A stretch of 37,573 nucleotides of DNA from Chara braunii (GCA_003427395.1 BFEA01000184.1:2169666-2207238), one strand, 5' to 3'. Numbered from the stretch's first letter, positions 1-9,179 are shown. A program made the numbers and translations. Notes: generated by a model not told the origin, from the letters alone.

Positions 1-237
1 GCTAGTCATTAGCATTCTAGCATTCTGCTTCGATATCTTGTATTACGTGAATGAGGTCAGTCCCGGTCAGGTCAGGATTTGTATCTAAGTCTTCCCTGCG
101 CTATTCAGCACCATTTTGTATGTATCAGAATGCACATTGCTTGTTGAGATTCTACTTGCACTGCATTGTCCATTCAGTCCTTTTTATCACATTGCGGATC
201 CTCGGTTATTGTGTACATCGCCGGACCAGGCATGTGA
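1..237. other. Window start, no gene seen
   Basis: Ordinary mixed-composition sequence that runs into the microsatellite. The frames open here owe their length to the hexanucleotide repeat that follows, and no domain is visible. Confidence 0.5.
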
Positions 238-546
238 CACTGTGTCTGTGTCTGTGTCTGTGTCTGTGTCTGTGTCTTTCTCTGTCTCTTTGTCCTCTGT
301 CTCTTTGTCCTCTGTCTCTTTGTCTCTCTGTGTCCGTCTCCGTCTCCGTCTCCGTCTCCGTCTCCGTCTCCGTCTCTGTCTCCGTCTCCGTCTCCGCCTC
401 CGTCTCCGTCTCCGTCTCCGTCTCCGTCTCCGTCTTCCGTTTCCATGTCCGTGTCCGTGTCCGTGTCCGTCTCCGTCTCCGTCTCCGTCTCCGTCTCCTT
501 CTCCGTCTCCGTCTCCGTCTCCGTCTCCGTCTCCGTCTCCGTCTCC
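238..546. repeat. Compound hexanucleotide microsatellite (GTGTCT)n / (CTCCGT)n
   Basis: Three blocks follow one another: (GTGTCT)n at about 238-283, a 12-bp unit (TTTGTCCTCTGTCTC-like) repeated to about 326, then (CTCCGT)n interrupted by single-base variants to 546. The tract is free of A on the + strand apart from one interruption. Frames across it are open only because the repeat lacks stop codons, so they encode artificial SV or RLRL dipeptide runs and should not be taken as genes. Confidence 0.95.
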
Positions 547-1038
547 GAGATCTTTATTGAACGTCTCTCTTTTTTATCGTTTTCTAACTTTGCTCTTTTA
601 CGCAGAATTCAATTTTGATGTTCTCGCCTGGAATGGTTTCTTAGCTTGTGGTGATTTGCTTGCTATTGTTGGTTACGTTATTATTTGAATTAAATTATTG
701 AAAGTGTTAATTCTATGTGGTGTCTCCTCCTTTGTTGTTTTTTTAGAAGTGATATTTGCCGTGAACATTTCGTTCTCGCAGCACAGTTTTCAAGTTTCTG
801 CCGGCACTCGGTTGTGGAGAGGCTGCGCCCTCTCAGTGATGCTGTGGCTTCTGCAGTGTTGGCACACTAATGGTGAATAGGTGGTGTCATTTTTGGCGAA
901 TTATTCACTGAAACTGCAATAATTCCCATAAGTTTTCCGTTCTTTTGTTTTTTTTCAATTTTTTGTGTTGTTTTTTGTTTTGTTTTTGGTGTGTGTGAAA
1001 TGTATGTGCTTTAGGGTACATCTGTATTCAGTGTCGAC
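547..1038. other. T-rich intergenic stretch, nothing identified
   Basis: T-rich sequence with runs such as the TTTTGTTTTTTTTC region near 940-985. No homology-bearing ORF, RNA gene or repeat unit was recognised. Confidence 0.5.
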
Positions 1039-1302
1039 CAAGGCTGGGCCGGCAACCAGCCGGTTCTGCTCGTCCGGTGCAACCGGGGCCGGGCTGGGCC
1101 CGGAGGGGGTGAACCAGAAAAACGGTTAAAACTTAAAAAAAAAAAAGCCCATTAAAAATAAAATAAAATTGTTCTGCGTATTCTGACTGCGCTTTGTGAG
1201 ATCTGTCGAAATCCGCATAAAAACTTTGAAGGCGCGATTTTTTTTTTCTTCGGGGGGTATCCCAGGGTAGGGGGGGAGGTATTATTGGGGTGGGGTCAGG
1301 GA

Positions 1303-1568
1303 GGTATGGCTTTCACGTCAATATAAAAGGCTTACTCATCTGCCCCTCCCATGGCCCACAAATTTCAGTTCAGCACCATAGGGGGTTGTGGACTTCATAA
1401 CTGGATATATACATGACACCCAGGAGGCCGAGGTATGGCTTTCACGTAGAAGAGTCAAGATAAAAGGCTTACTCATCTGACCCTCACATGGCCCAAAAAT
1501 TTCAGTTCAGCACCATAGGGGTTTGTGGACTTCATAACTGGATATATACACGACACCCAGGAGGCTGA
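1303..1568. repeat. Two-copy tandem duplication, 129-bp period
   Basis: Copy 1 (1303-1431) and copy 2 (1432-1568) both begin GGTATGGCTTTCACGT and share the central stretches AAATTTCAGTTCAGCACC and GACTTCATAACTGGATATA, and both end in CAGGAGGC. Copy 2 carries a small insertion (AGAAGAGTCAAG-like) after the start. The high similarity suggests a recent duplication. No coding role is seen. Confidence 0.9.
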
Positions 1569-1989
1569 AAAAGATATGCTGATGGGAGGTCCTTGCTCAA
1601 ACTTATAGATCTTGCATAGTATGGCACTCAAAAGTAGAAAGTTACGGGTTCAGATTCAGCTCGTGAAGGCAGAGCGTTTTCTGTTTTTTTTTTTTTAAAT
1701 GTACGTCGGTTCATCAGTCCAAAAGTATCTTGCCTGACAATCTGTCCAGATACATGTAGTGAAGCGAAGTCCATTCTTGGGCTTGCACCTCGGACAGCAC
1801 TGCTACTCTGACTTCATGAAACCCAAACCCATAACTTTTTGCCCAGAGCGCAGGGACGTTGAAGAAACATATAATCTCAGCTTGCCACTGCTGAAACATC
1901 GTCCTGGCTCAGAGTGGACGAGTGTAAGGACCTGTCAACAATGTCTGGTCCGTGGTCCATCGGACCACATGTCGCTAAAATGAGAAACT

Positions 1990-2005
1990 GGGTCCAATTG
2001 GACCC
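1990..2005. repeat. Perfect 16-bp palindrome GGGTCCAATTGGACCC
   Basis: The sequence is fully self-complementary. A second, shorter palindrome GGTCCATCGGACC lies nearby at about 1954-1966. It is short enough to be chance in this GC-structured region, but it may be an internal hairpin of the suspected element around it. Confidence 0.6.
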
Positions 2006-2318
2006 CTCATCTTAAAAGAAATGTGCCGTGGTTCTCCGCTGCTGATCTGCAAAAAATCAGAGGCGGAGATACCCTGCCCATTTTTCTCAACAAGCGGGGT
2101 CCAAAAGGCCCCCTTTTTTTTTTTTTTTTTTTTAAAGAGAGGCAGCGACCTCCCGGGGATGCCTGTGACTTGCCAATAACCAACCCTCCCCCCGCTCCCC
2201 CCCCCAGCGCGATGCGCTGGGTTGGACCGGGGGCCTGCCGGGCCAGTGGACCGCCCGGTCCAACCAGCAGGCTATCGGTAGGGGCAGGGCCCCCCTGTCC
2301 ATCTGGGCACCAGCATTG

Positions 2319-2831
2319 GTTTCGGCGTATTTGGACCAGTAACGAAAAAGTTGGCAAAAACACCGAATTTGGAGAAAAAAACCGAAAACCCCCGAATTTT
2401 CAATTTTGGGCCTTCCATTAACCATCTCTCCTCACGGGATGGTGAAGTTGTTGGCTACACTACAGTGGATCGCCTTGTTGCTTTATTATTGAATTGAAAT
2501 GATTGAAGTATAATTGTAAATTATTGAAGTTTCATAGTTTGTTCTATTTGTTTTCTCCTCCCTTGTTGCGTGTTCTAATTGATTGGTAATTTGGTACCTT
2601 CGCATATGCAGTGTTGGCGTCAAGAGGCAAGAGATGGCAAAGGAGAGAAGCTGTAAAAGGGAGAGGGCATTGCCAAGCGGTCTAAACTCAGAAGAGGAGA
2701 AATGAAGGAGAGAAGCTGGACAGGAAGAAAATGGTAGGCTGTCTACCTAAGAGGGTGAAAAAACGAAAGCATAACACTTGCGGGTCAGGAGAGGATGCCA
2801 TTATTGATTGCGAGCAGTGTTATCAACTTTG
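2319..2831. other. Intergenic stretch, no gene seen
   Basis: A-rich motif repeats (ACCGAATTTGG / ACCGAAAACC) up to about 2420 are followed by mixed sequence. Frames here are short and have no recognisable domain. Confidence 0.45.
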
Positions 2832-3923
2832 GCAAGTGAGCGGATAAGCTTCGGTGCGTTTGATGCTGACGTGGTGGTCCACAGTTTGGCTAAACGGTTT
2901 CCTTCGTGGCAAGTTCTGCGGGTGGTGTACATGCGGAAGGAAGCAGAGGGTGATGGCTACCGGGCCTGGCAATCTCAGATGATCGCTCGTTTGACATGTG
3001 TACATCACAGGATCAAATCCTGTGGAAGTTTGTGTTTATCGTGTGCGTGTGCCAGCAAGCCAAGCGTGAAGGCTTCCGGGCCTGGCAATGCATAGTTCTG
3101 TTTATCGTGTGCGTGTGCAAGCAAGCCAAGGGTGAAGGCTTCCGGGCCGGCAATGCATAGTTCTGTTTATCGTGTGCGTGTGCAAGCAAGCCAAGGGTGA
3201 AGGCTTCCGGACCTGGCAATGCATAGGCCCTCTCTTTGAATTGTGTACATCATGGGATCGGATCCTTGCAGCCCACTTTGTTGCAGAAAAGAGCTGCTAT
3301 CGGTTGGGAATGGAACTGGTGGAAAGTGAGTGATAATAGAACGAAAGCCACAGTGGCAAGTGAGCGACAACTGATGAAATCCACATTGGCAAGTTGAGCA
3401 ATAAGGTTTCGGTGTGTCTGACATGGTGGTCTGCATTTTCCTCTCTGTGCGTCCCAGGATCGAATCCATGGAGCATAGGGTCAGCATTTTTCTCTCGTCT
3501 CTGACAAAGCTGTATGTGGGGGGGTGTATGTGTGCGTGTGCAAAGCCTCCCACACTGGCAAGGTCACAGGCTCAAATCCTTTAGGATGTTAACGCATAGT
3601 GTCTCTCAATGCAACATGCGTCCTGGGACCCTATCCCTCCCTCCTGGCCACTTGGTTGCAGAGAGGGTCTTGCTGTTGATGGGATTGGTGATGATATTTG
3701 TTGGAAAGTTGGAAGCGATAACTAACTAAAGCCAGGTTGGCAAGTGAGCGATAAGGTTGGGGGCGTCTTTACGCGGTGGTCCACATTTAAGAGTCCTTTG
3801 TGGCAAAATTCTATGTGTGGTGTACGTGTGCAAGCAAAGGCTCGGAGCCTGGCGATGCATCGGGTCTCTGTGTCCTCTGTACGTTCGGAGGTTGAGTCGC
3901 TGCAGGCCACTTTGTTGCAGACA
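2832..3923 (+). repeat. Degenerate tandem array with tRNA B-box-like motifs
   Basis: Diverged units each contain some of the following: GGCAAGTGAGCGATAAGG (2832, 3354, 3389, 3737), TGGTGGTCCACA, a GTGTACATG/GTGTACGTG segment, a B-box-like motif (GGATCAAATCC near 3011, GGATCGGATCC near 3257, GGATCGAATCC near 3460, GGCTCAAATCC near 3569), and GCCACTTTGTTGCAGA (near 3270, 3645, 3900). The recurring match to the Pol III B box consensus suggests a tRNA-derived SINE origin, but no convincing A box is seen. The last unit overlaps the 5' end of the SMPD4 reading frame. Confidence 0.7.
3034..3226 (+). repeat. Three near-identical 65-66-bp tandem units
   Basis: Units start with GTTTATCGTGTGCGTGTG at 3034, 3100 and 3165 and end in GGCAATGCATAG. 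They differ by a handful of substitutions and one 2-bp deletion, so this is a recent expansion inside the older array. A related segment (GTGTGCAAGCAAAGGCTCGG...GCGATGCAT) recurs at about 3825-3857 inside the SMPD4 frame. Confidence 0.9.
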
Positions 3924-6900
3924 TCGTCGATTACCTCATCATGCGGCGCGGTGGAGACGTTCCTTCGCGAGAATCGGGATCGGGCGCACGATTTCTTCGC
4001 CTCTTGTTTCCCACTGCTTTTGCGGAAAGTGTTTGGGTTCCGGGACCGCCCTTTTCCGGAGGCATCATCTCCCCTCTCACCTTTCCCCCAGGGGACCTTG
4101 GCAGGGGGATGGCTGCAGCACACATCCCACCCGGGTCACGAAGGCGATGCCATCGCATTGGTCTCCCTTCTATCCCCTACCGGCATACTTCTCCAAAGCT
4201 TACTCAACATAGACAAGGAGGGCACGATCATGTTCCTTTTCCCATCAGAAAGACTGCCCGATTGGGCGAGGTTGCTCTTGAGGACGGAGGAAGGTGCAAG
4301 CATTCTGTGCCGTGAGTCACGCCTTTTCAAACGCTGCATCAGTCGGCAAGGTGATCAGCCCTTCCAGGTGCGTCTAGGACTCCTGGACTTCTACTTCTTT
4401 TGGTTTGCATATTACGCCCGCTGCAAGGGGAACTTGTCAGGGAGATCTTCGAGGCATGGGAGCGGAGGAGGGCAATACTATCAGCAGCAGCAAACGCAGG
4501 GTAGGTCAACCACGTCAGCACTGCGGTCCTCGCTCGGAAGCCTTAAGGTGTCCCTACCGGGGATGCAACACAGCTCCCTTGTGTGTCCCAGTGTCTACCG
4601 ACATCTTCTCTTGCTCTACTTGGAGCACTTCTTGCCATTTGGCCACTCTGGCTCCGCGAAGGTCCCTTCTCCCACCAGCGGACAGGTGTCCACTGACTAT
4701 GAGAACGGGGACCCTCGGCAGACCACATACCCTCGAGAGCGAGTTTGTTTCACCCACCCACTCCGGAGAGCACATGTCTCGCCTTCCCGCCAATTGGAAG
4801 GAGGTGTGGATGTGGGTAACTGCAGCCCTCACCAAAGCCGGCAGCAGCAACAGCAGGATTTAGCTCTCTATGGGGCTAAGTTCTTGGATATACTGGTAGA
4901 GTTTTGGCTGCTGGACGGGGATCGTGCACCTCTCTGCCACTCATTCCAGCAGCAGCGGTTCGCAGCCACAATCACGACCGGGCAGCAGGAGCCGGTATTG
5001 TCTCACTTCTTGCCTGGTGATGAGCTGCTGGCATCCATCAGCGTGCTTGTGTCCCATGTGTGCTCGGATCCCCAATTGGGCGACAGCGCGGGCGGCGGCA
5101 AATCTGCTGGAATAGGGTCGTGGGCGGGTGATGCTCTCCTCCCTCGCAGATCGTCGATCGGTATCCAAGGGGAAAGTGGGAAGGGGATACGAACAACGGA
5201 CATGCTGGGGAATGGCATGGTGTCAAGGGCTAGGATAGCAAGCGCGTCCAATGTGCTGCTGCCGTATGCCTGCCAGGTGTTGCAGAGACCCCTCTATCGA
5301 TTCCTGCGAAGGGCTTTTGCACATTGGCCGGTAGAGGACATCAACCCGGGCCGTTTGGATATGCTTGTCGGCATCTGGATCACATACATAGCGCCGTGGA
5401 GTCTGCCTCAAGGTTCTTCGGCAATGCGCAATGGCAGCCTAGGTCATCGAGGGGCTCGGAGAGGAGGAGAACAGGCGAGAGCAGGTGGAGGAAATGAGGT
5501 CGGAGGGTCCACCAGTCCTGACAGAAGATTATCCGATCTCTTTGTGCAGTACTTGCCTTCAGTATTTGGAGGGGAGGGGGTAGGACGACGAGGCGATCAG
5601 GAGCAGGGTGCAGGCAGTCGCCGTCTCACATGGCACGCAGGGGAACCAGTGTCGACAACGCAGATGACCAGCATACCTTCTTCTTCTTCAAGTAGAAAAA
5701 CCCATGAAGGTGCTCCCTCCTCGTTGCTGTACAACTCCAGGTGGGAGGCTTATGTTGTATCCAACTACTTGTACTATAACATATTGGTTGTCAAGTTCGT
5801 TGAGTTCGCTCTGAAAATGTCAGAGGTCAACTGCAGTATGGCCGTTCAACGACTCACGAGAGTGCTGTCCTTCTTCGCCAGCTCACCCGCACTGTTGGAC
5901 CTTGTGCGACAGATTGAGATGGCATGTCTCTGCTATTCTCCGCTACTACAAAAGCAGTCTTCTCTTGGTCGTAATAATCAGCAGCAGCATGAAACTTTTC
6001 CACCCAACGTTGTGAACACCCTGCGCACCTTCATCCAAGAGCAGATCGTGGATTGGGAAGCCGCACCATGTGTTCTCTGGGCCCAACCAGATTCCCAAGT
6101 CCCAGTGTGGGACAGATACAGATGCTCTCCACCAGCATACTCCGTCCGGGGAACCAGCCCACTGCCTACGCCGCCACCATTCCTGCCAGCATCGCCTCAG
6201 GGGAGGGCACAATTAGATACAACGTGCCTTTGTCTTTTCAGTTCAGAGGAGGAACAGGGGGGTGAGAGGCTGGTTGAGGCATTGATCATGCACGTTGAAG
6301 CGCAGATGCAGGTTGCCTCTTGCGGATCGCCATTGCCGAATCCAGTCGTTTTGGAGTCTCTGAAGAAGGCTGCGTCCCGGGTGTTTGCCTCGCATGGTTT
6401 GCGAGGGGAGCAGCCAACTGCAGGGCACCACGAGGCTCAATCCACAGGCGGATATTCTATGGTGGCCAAGGGTGCCCCGGCTGCCCAACCGGGGTTGAGC
6501 GGTTCAATCCGTGCAACTCCTCTGGGAAGGGAAGGTGGAACACCAGCCGTTTGTAGTCCGGATGAGATGCGCCAGAGTCGCGACCTGATAAAGGTGAGAG
6601 GTGCTGTGGTCCAGCACGGAGTAGGTTCCGACAGAGGGGATAAGGGTGACAGCCGCCTTGGACTCTTGGGTCCATCCTCCTCCAGGCCAGCCCTTGGGAG
6701 GCACACGTGGGCAGAAGTTCGGTACAAAGGTGATTGGATGAAACGACCAGTCGAGGCGACAGAGATCGGATGGCTTGTCGAGCAGCTCGTCAAGCTGTCG
6801 AACTTGGTGAACAGAGTGACGGGGTTGGACCAAGAGACAGAGTGGGACAGAGGGAATGAACAGAAGGAGGGAACCGAAAACGGAGACAAAAACAGTGGAA

Positions 6901-7469
6901 GAGCAGTGGGCAGAAGAGCAACCACGGGAGCAGGAGATGCAAATGGCGCCCATGAGCGTCATCATGATGATGATGATGATGATGACAATCCTAATGATAA
7001 TCTTGATGAGCAGGGCATGGGGAGAGATCAGCAGGAGGGGGTCAAAAGCGGAGATAGAAACAATGGAGCAGTGGACAGAAGAGTAGCTGCGGGAGTGGGA
7101 GGTGGTAACGACGGCCATGGGTGTGGTGATGCTAATCATAATGATCCTAGTGACAATCTTGACACGGGTTGTGATACAGGCAGGGCTGGAGCTGGAGATG
7201 TCAATGGCCCCTGCATCGGCAAGGACAGCAGTGCACGAGAGGTTCTGTCCATGATCTTGCCGTCCACCCTCAGTCTCCATGCGATGTTGCTGCGCCTGCA
7301 CGAGCTGCTCAGCAATTGCGCGGAGCACAGTTGGGCCATGGGGATTAGAGAGCTGAGGAGGCGAGGATGGCGTGTGAACTTGCGATTCATCGCCGACACC
7401 CGGTTTCTATTTTGCAGTTTTGTTCTCATAATTTTGACCTTTTGGGTTGGCCAGTGGCGCACACCATGA
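3813..7469 (+). CDS. SMPD4: SMPD4-like neutral sphingomyelinase 3 family protein (intronless, expanded)
   Basis: Recognised from conserved blocks in the same order as animal SMPD4: an N-terminal helical block (LLLRKVFGF, about 3998-4045), LLDFYFFWFAYYA (about 4380-4418), YLEHFLPFG (about 4617), a signature block with PLYRFLRRAFAHWP and a following W-ITYIAPW (about 5250-5402), WEAYVVSNYLYYNILVVKF (about 5741-5800), a helical segment LVEQLVKLSNLVNRVTGL (about 6775-6829), and one C-terminal hydrophobic helix (about 7390-7450) matching the family's tail anchor. The family hydrolyses sphingomyelin to ceramide and phosphocholine at ER, Golgi or nuclear-envelope membranes. The frame is open throughout, and at about 1,200 residues it is longer than the roughly 870 of human SMPD4 because of Q-, G-, S- and D-rich insertions. 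ATG 3813 is the first in frame and ATG 3855 is an equal alternative. TTTGTTGCAG at 3910-3919 could instead be a splice acceptor. Function is inferred from family membership. Confidence 0.85.
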   Translation: MCGVRVQAKARSLAMHRVSVSSVRSEVESLQATLLQTSSITSSCGAVETFLRENRDRAHDFFASCFPLLLRKVFGFRDRPFPEASSPLSPFPQGTLAGGWLQHTSHPGHEGDAIALVSLLSPTGILLQSLLNIDKEGTIMFLFPSERLPDWARLLLRTEEGASILCRESRLFKRCISRQGDQPFQVRLGLLDFYFFWFAYYARCKGNLSGRSSRHGSGGGQYYQQQQTQGRSTTSALRSSLGSLKVSLPGMQHSSLVCPSVYRHLLLLYLEHFLPFGHSGSAKVPSPTSGQVSTDYENGDPRQTTYPRERVCFTHPLRRAHVSPSRQLEGGVDVGNCSPHQSRQQQQQDLALYGAKFLDILVEFWLLDGDRAPLCHSFQQQRFAATITTGQQEPVLSHFLPGDELLASISVLVSHVCSDPQLGDSAGGGKSAGIGSWAGDALLPRRSSIGIQGESGKGIRTTDMLGNGMVSRARIASASNVLLPYACQVLQRPLYRFLRRAFAHWPVEDINPGRLDMLVGIWITYIAPWSLPQGSSAMRNGSLGHRGARRGGEQARAGGGNEVGGSTSPDRRLSDLFVQYLPSVFGGEGVGRRGDQEQGAGSRRLTWHAGEPVSTTQMTSIPSSSSSRKTHEGAPSSLLYNSRWEAYVVSNYLYYNILVVKFVEFALKMSEVNCSMAVQRLTRVLSFFASSPALLDLVRQIEMACLCYSPLLQKQSSLGRNNQQQHETFPPNVVNTLRTFIQEQIVDWEAAPCVLWAQPDSQVPVWDRYRCSPPAYSVRGTSPLPTPPPFLPASPQGRAQLDTTCLCLFSSEEEQGGERLVEALIMHVEAQMQVASCGSPLPNPVVLESLKKAASRVFASHGLRGEQPTAGHHEAQSTGGYSMVAKGAPAAQPGLSGSIRATPLGREGGTPAVCSPDEMRQSRDLIKVRGAVVQHGVGSDRGDKGDSRLGLLGPSSSRPALGRHTWAEVRYKGDWMKRPVEATEIGWLVEQLVKLSNLVNRVTGLDQETEWDRGNEQKEGTENGDKNSGRAVGRRATTGAGDANGAHERHHDDDDDDDNPNDNLDEQGMGRDQQEGVKSGDRNNGAVDRRVAAGVGGGNDGHGCGDANHNDPSDNLDTGCDTGRAGAGDVNGPCIGKDSSAREVLSMILPSTLSLHAMLLRLHELLSNCAEHSWAMGIRELRRRGWRVNLRFIADTRFLFCSFVLIILTFWVGQWRTP
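6853..7170 (+). repeat. Internal duplication plus (GAT)n in the SMPD4-like coding region
   Basis: Two successive coding segments (about 6853-7017 and 7024-7170) share the pattern QKEG/QQEG, NGDKNSG/SGDRNNG, AVGRRATTGAG/AVDRRVAAGVG, then an acidic Asn/Asp stretch ending DNLD. The first contains a pure (GAT)n run giving HHDDDDDDD. The duplication preserves the frame and lies between the last conserved helical block and the C-terminal anchor, in a region likely to be a disordered linker. Confidence 0.85.
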
Positions 7470-7911
7470 GACCTGTCAGAGTACCCTCACACTAGAACTT
7501 CCGTAGATGTCCCTGTCTGCAATTACGCCTCCTGGTGGATGTATCTGGCTCTGATCGCATCCAGGCCAGGCTGATCCAGCAATCAGTCAAGTCCTTGTGT
7601 GTGTATTGCCCTCACCTGGCAAATAGTTGTTCGATGGTAGCGAAACGAACAGAGGCGGCTAATTGGCGAAGTGAGAGCTGAGGAGCAGTGTCAGATCAAG
7701 AGACAGGCAACACTTCTCATCTTAAGTCACCAGTTCACACAAACCTAAGTTCGACGAAGCTACTTTCCAAGGCTCGTGAGCCTGCAACTGCGCCATTTGG
7801 ACGTGGCCTGCCACTTTCGCTACCGGCTCAGGCCCGAGTTGAAATGCTCTTTCCGCGTATGCCAGTACGAGCAGTGCTCTGCTTCAGGTGAACTGGCGGT
7901 TTAAAAGGGCG
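7470..7911. other. Downstream flank of the SMPD4-like gene
   Basis: Presumed 3' untranslated and intergenic sequence. No canonical AATAAA polyadenylation signal was found within this stretch, and no second gene was recognised. Confidence 0.4.
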
Positions 7912-8051
7912 ATGGCCATTGAGATATCATCGTCGAACTGACCGACCCTACCAGTACGTAATTCAGAATTCATCATCGAGTATGGCTGTCGAGATATCAT
8001 CGTTGAACTGACCTACCCTACCAGTGGGTAACTCATAATTCATCATCCAGT
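7912..8051 (-). repeat. Two-copy 70-bp tandem duplication
   Basis: Copies start ATGGCC/ATGGCT at 7912 and 7982 and share GAGATATCATCGT, GAACTGACC, ACCCTACCAGT and AATTCATCATC. On the minus strand this sits directly 3' of the tRNA-like head at 8059-8126, so it is probably the duplicated body or tail of that SINE. Confidence 0.85.
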
Positions 8052-8126
8052 TCCATCTGGATTTGAACTTGAGTCTACATTTCAACAATTCATGGGTGTA
8101 TCAACTGAGCTAGGGCCGTTGGTACA
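8052..8126 (-). mobile_element. tRNA-derived SINE head
   Basis: Read on the minus strand there is an A-box-like CTAGCTCAGTTGATA (complement of 8098-8112) and a B-box-like AAGTTCAAATCC (complement of 8059-8070), separated by about 30 bases, the normal internal Pol III promoter geometry. The flanking sequence does not close a tRNA cloverleaf, so this is a SINE head rather than a tRNA gene. It shares the GTTGAAAT-AGAC core with the array at 11.6-12.0 kb. Confidence 0.65.
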
Positions 8127-8139
8127 GCCAACACTTCGT

Positions 8140-8207
8140 GCTCTTCTTCTTCTTCTTCTTCCTCGTCTTCTTCGTCTTCTTCGTCTTCTTCGTCTTCTTC
8201 TTTGTTT
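8140..8207. repeat. (CTT)n / (CTTCGT)n microsatellite
   Basis: A run of CTT triplets passes into CTTCTTCGT units. It is simple sequence that encodes only repetitive residues in any frame. Confidence 0.95.
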
Positions 8208-9095
8208 TTAAGAAAACAGGGCCTCATGGTCCTGTCTCCTTTCTCTTGTGGAGAGCATGTCTTCCGGCAACCTTTTTTTTTTTTTAAATGTCTGCCGGCG
8301 ACTTCTTTGTCTTCCTCTTCCCGTTTTCTGTTCTTTTGCCGCTTTTCTGATCTGCACCTTTTTCTTTATGGCCGTAGCTGCTGCCAGACTGAGCAAGTTC
8401 TTGGTACTATGTGGTACTATGCTGTATTGTGGTACTATGTGGTGGTATGTGTTTTTTGGTTCCACCTGTCTGGATGTGGTATCGGTTGTAGCAAGGAGAG
8501 GAATGAACGGACGAGCCAGACAGACAACATACATGACTACCATCTTCACCCGGATAGAAAGGAAGAGTCTGACAGCCAACATGACTAAATCTTCACCCGA
8601 ATAGAACGCCTGGTCAGTATCACTCCTTCCCAACTGAAAGTTACCCTGAATTAGCTATAATGATCGGGTGTTCTTTTTTTTCCCTTTTTCTTTTTTTTAA
8701 TGCAGGCTGCCTTCTCCCCATATGGGGGAACAGCTGCATTTTTTAATGCTGTTTTCTTCTCTCAATATTTTTGCATCTCACACTACCTACCCTGGGCTGT
8801 GTACTCGATCTACTCACCTTCCAGACCTACAAGGGGCACCGCAACCCAACCAGCAAGGAACCCGGGTCCATGTTCAACAACAGGGGACTTAAATTCACTA
8901 GCCAACGCCATGCTATCCTAAGGTTATGGGTCTATGCCTACCTATCTCTGCTATGTGGGGAGAGCAGTACCCAAGCTCCTAACACCCGGTGGGGGCTGGA
9001 AAGGAACTATCTTCCCGAGGAGCGAGGAGGCCCAAGCCAAGAATCTCCGGTGATGAACCCAAAGCATACCCCCAGGAGGTTGCGGGGATCGAAAG
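8208..9095. repeat. Repeat-derived stretch with an imperfect inverted repeat, no gene
   Basis: TGACTACCATCTTCACCCGG near 8534 and a second partial copy (CTTCACCCGAATAGAAC near 8591) are matched in inverted orientation by TATTCGGGTGGAGACGGTAG near 9191. GGAGAGGAATGAACGGACGAG near 8496 also resembles GGAGGAACAAACGGATGAGG near 9688. Together these suggest fragments of one dispersed repeat family. Frames here are short, with polyphenylalanine from T runs. Confidence 0.45.
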
Positions 9096-9172
9096 GACGA
9101 CGTTGGGTATTGATCCCACAACCTCCTGAGTGCCACTTACGTGCTCAACCAACTGAGCTTGCCCGCTTGGGC
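9096..9172 (-). mobile_element. tRNA-derived SINE head
   Basis: The minus strand reads CAAGCTCAGTTGGTTGAGC (complement of 9143-9161), a good A box and D arm, then GGGATCAATACCC (complement of 9105-9117), a good B box and T arm, with about 25 bases between. No paired acceptor stem was found. It is a different subfamily from the 8.1- and 11.6-kb heads. Confidence 0.7.
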
Positions 9173-9179
9173 AAATGAT

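Larger units (their letters stand above)
1039..2318. mobile_element. Possible old hAT-like element
   Basis: The left end reads CAAGGCTGGG and the reverse complement of the right end reads CAATGCTGGT (8/10 identity). The flanking 8-mers are GTGTCGAC (1031-1038) and GTTTCGGC (2319-2326), 6/8 identical, which would fit a mutated 8-bp hAT target duplication. Both ends are GC-rich and the interior has A/T runs, like the much clearer hAT MITE at 26.6 kb. No transposase frame is present. The short imperfect ends leave chance as a real alternative. Confidence 0.3.

Noticed and set aside
51-688. Open frames of 169 and 190 codons across the hexanucleotide tract
   Set aside because: Their length comes only from the stop-free repeat; the translations are SV, RLRL or PSPS runs without any domain.
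6504-7328. 274-codon minus-strand frame within the SMPD4-like gene
   Set aside because: It lies antisense to a conserved coding region and is rich in Ile/Thr from the complement of GAT repeats; no domain.
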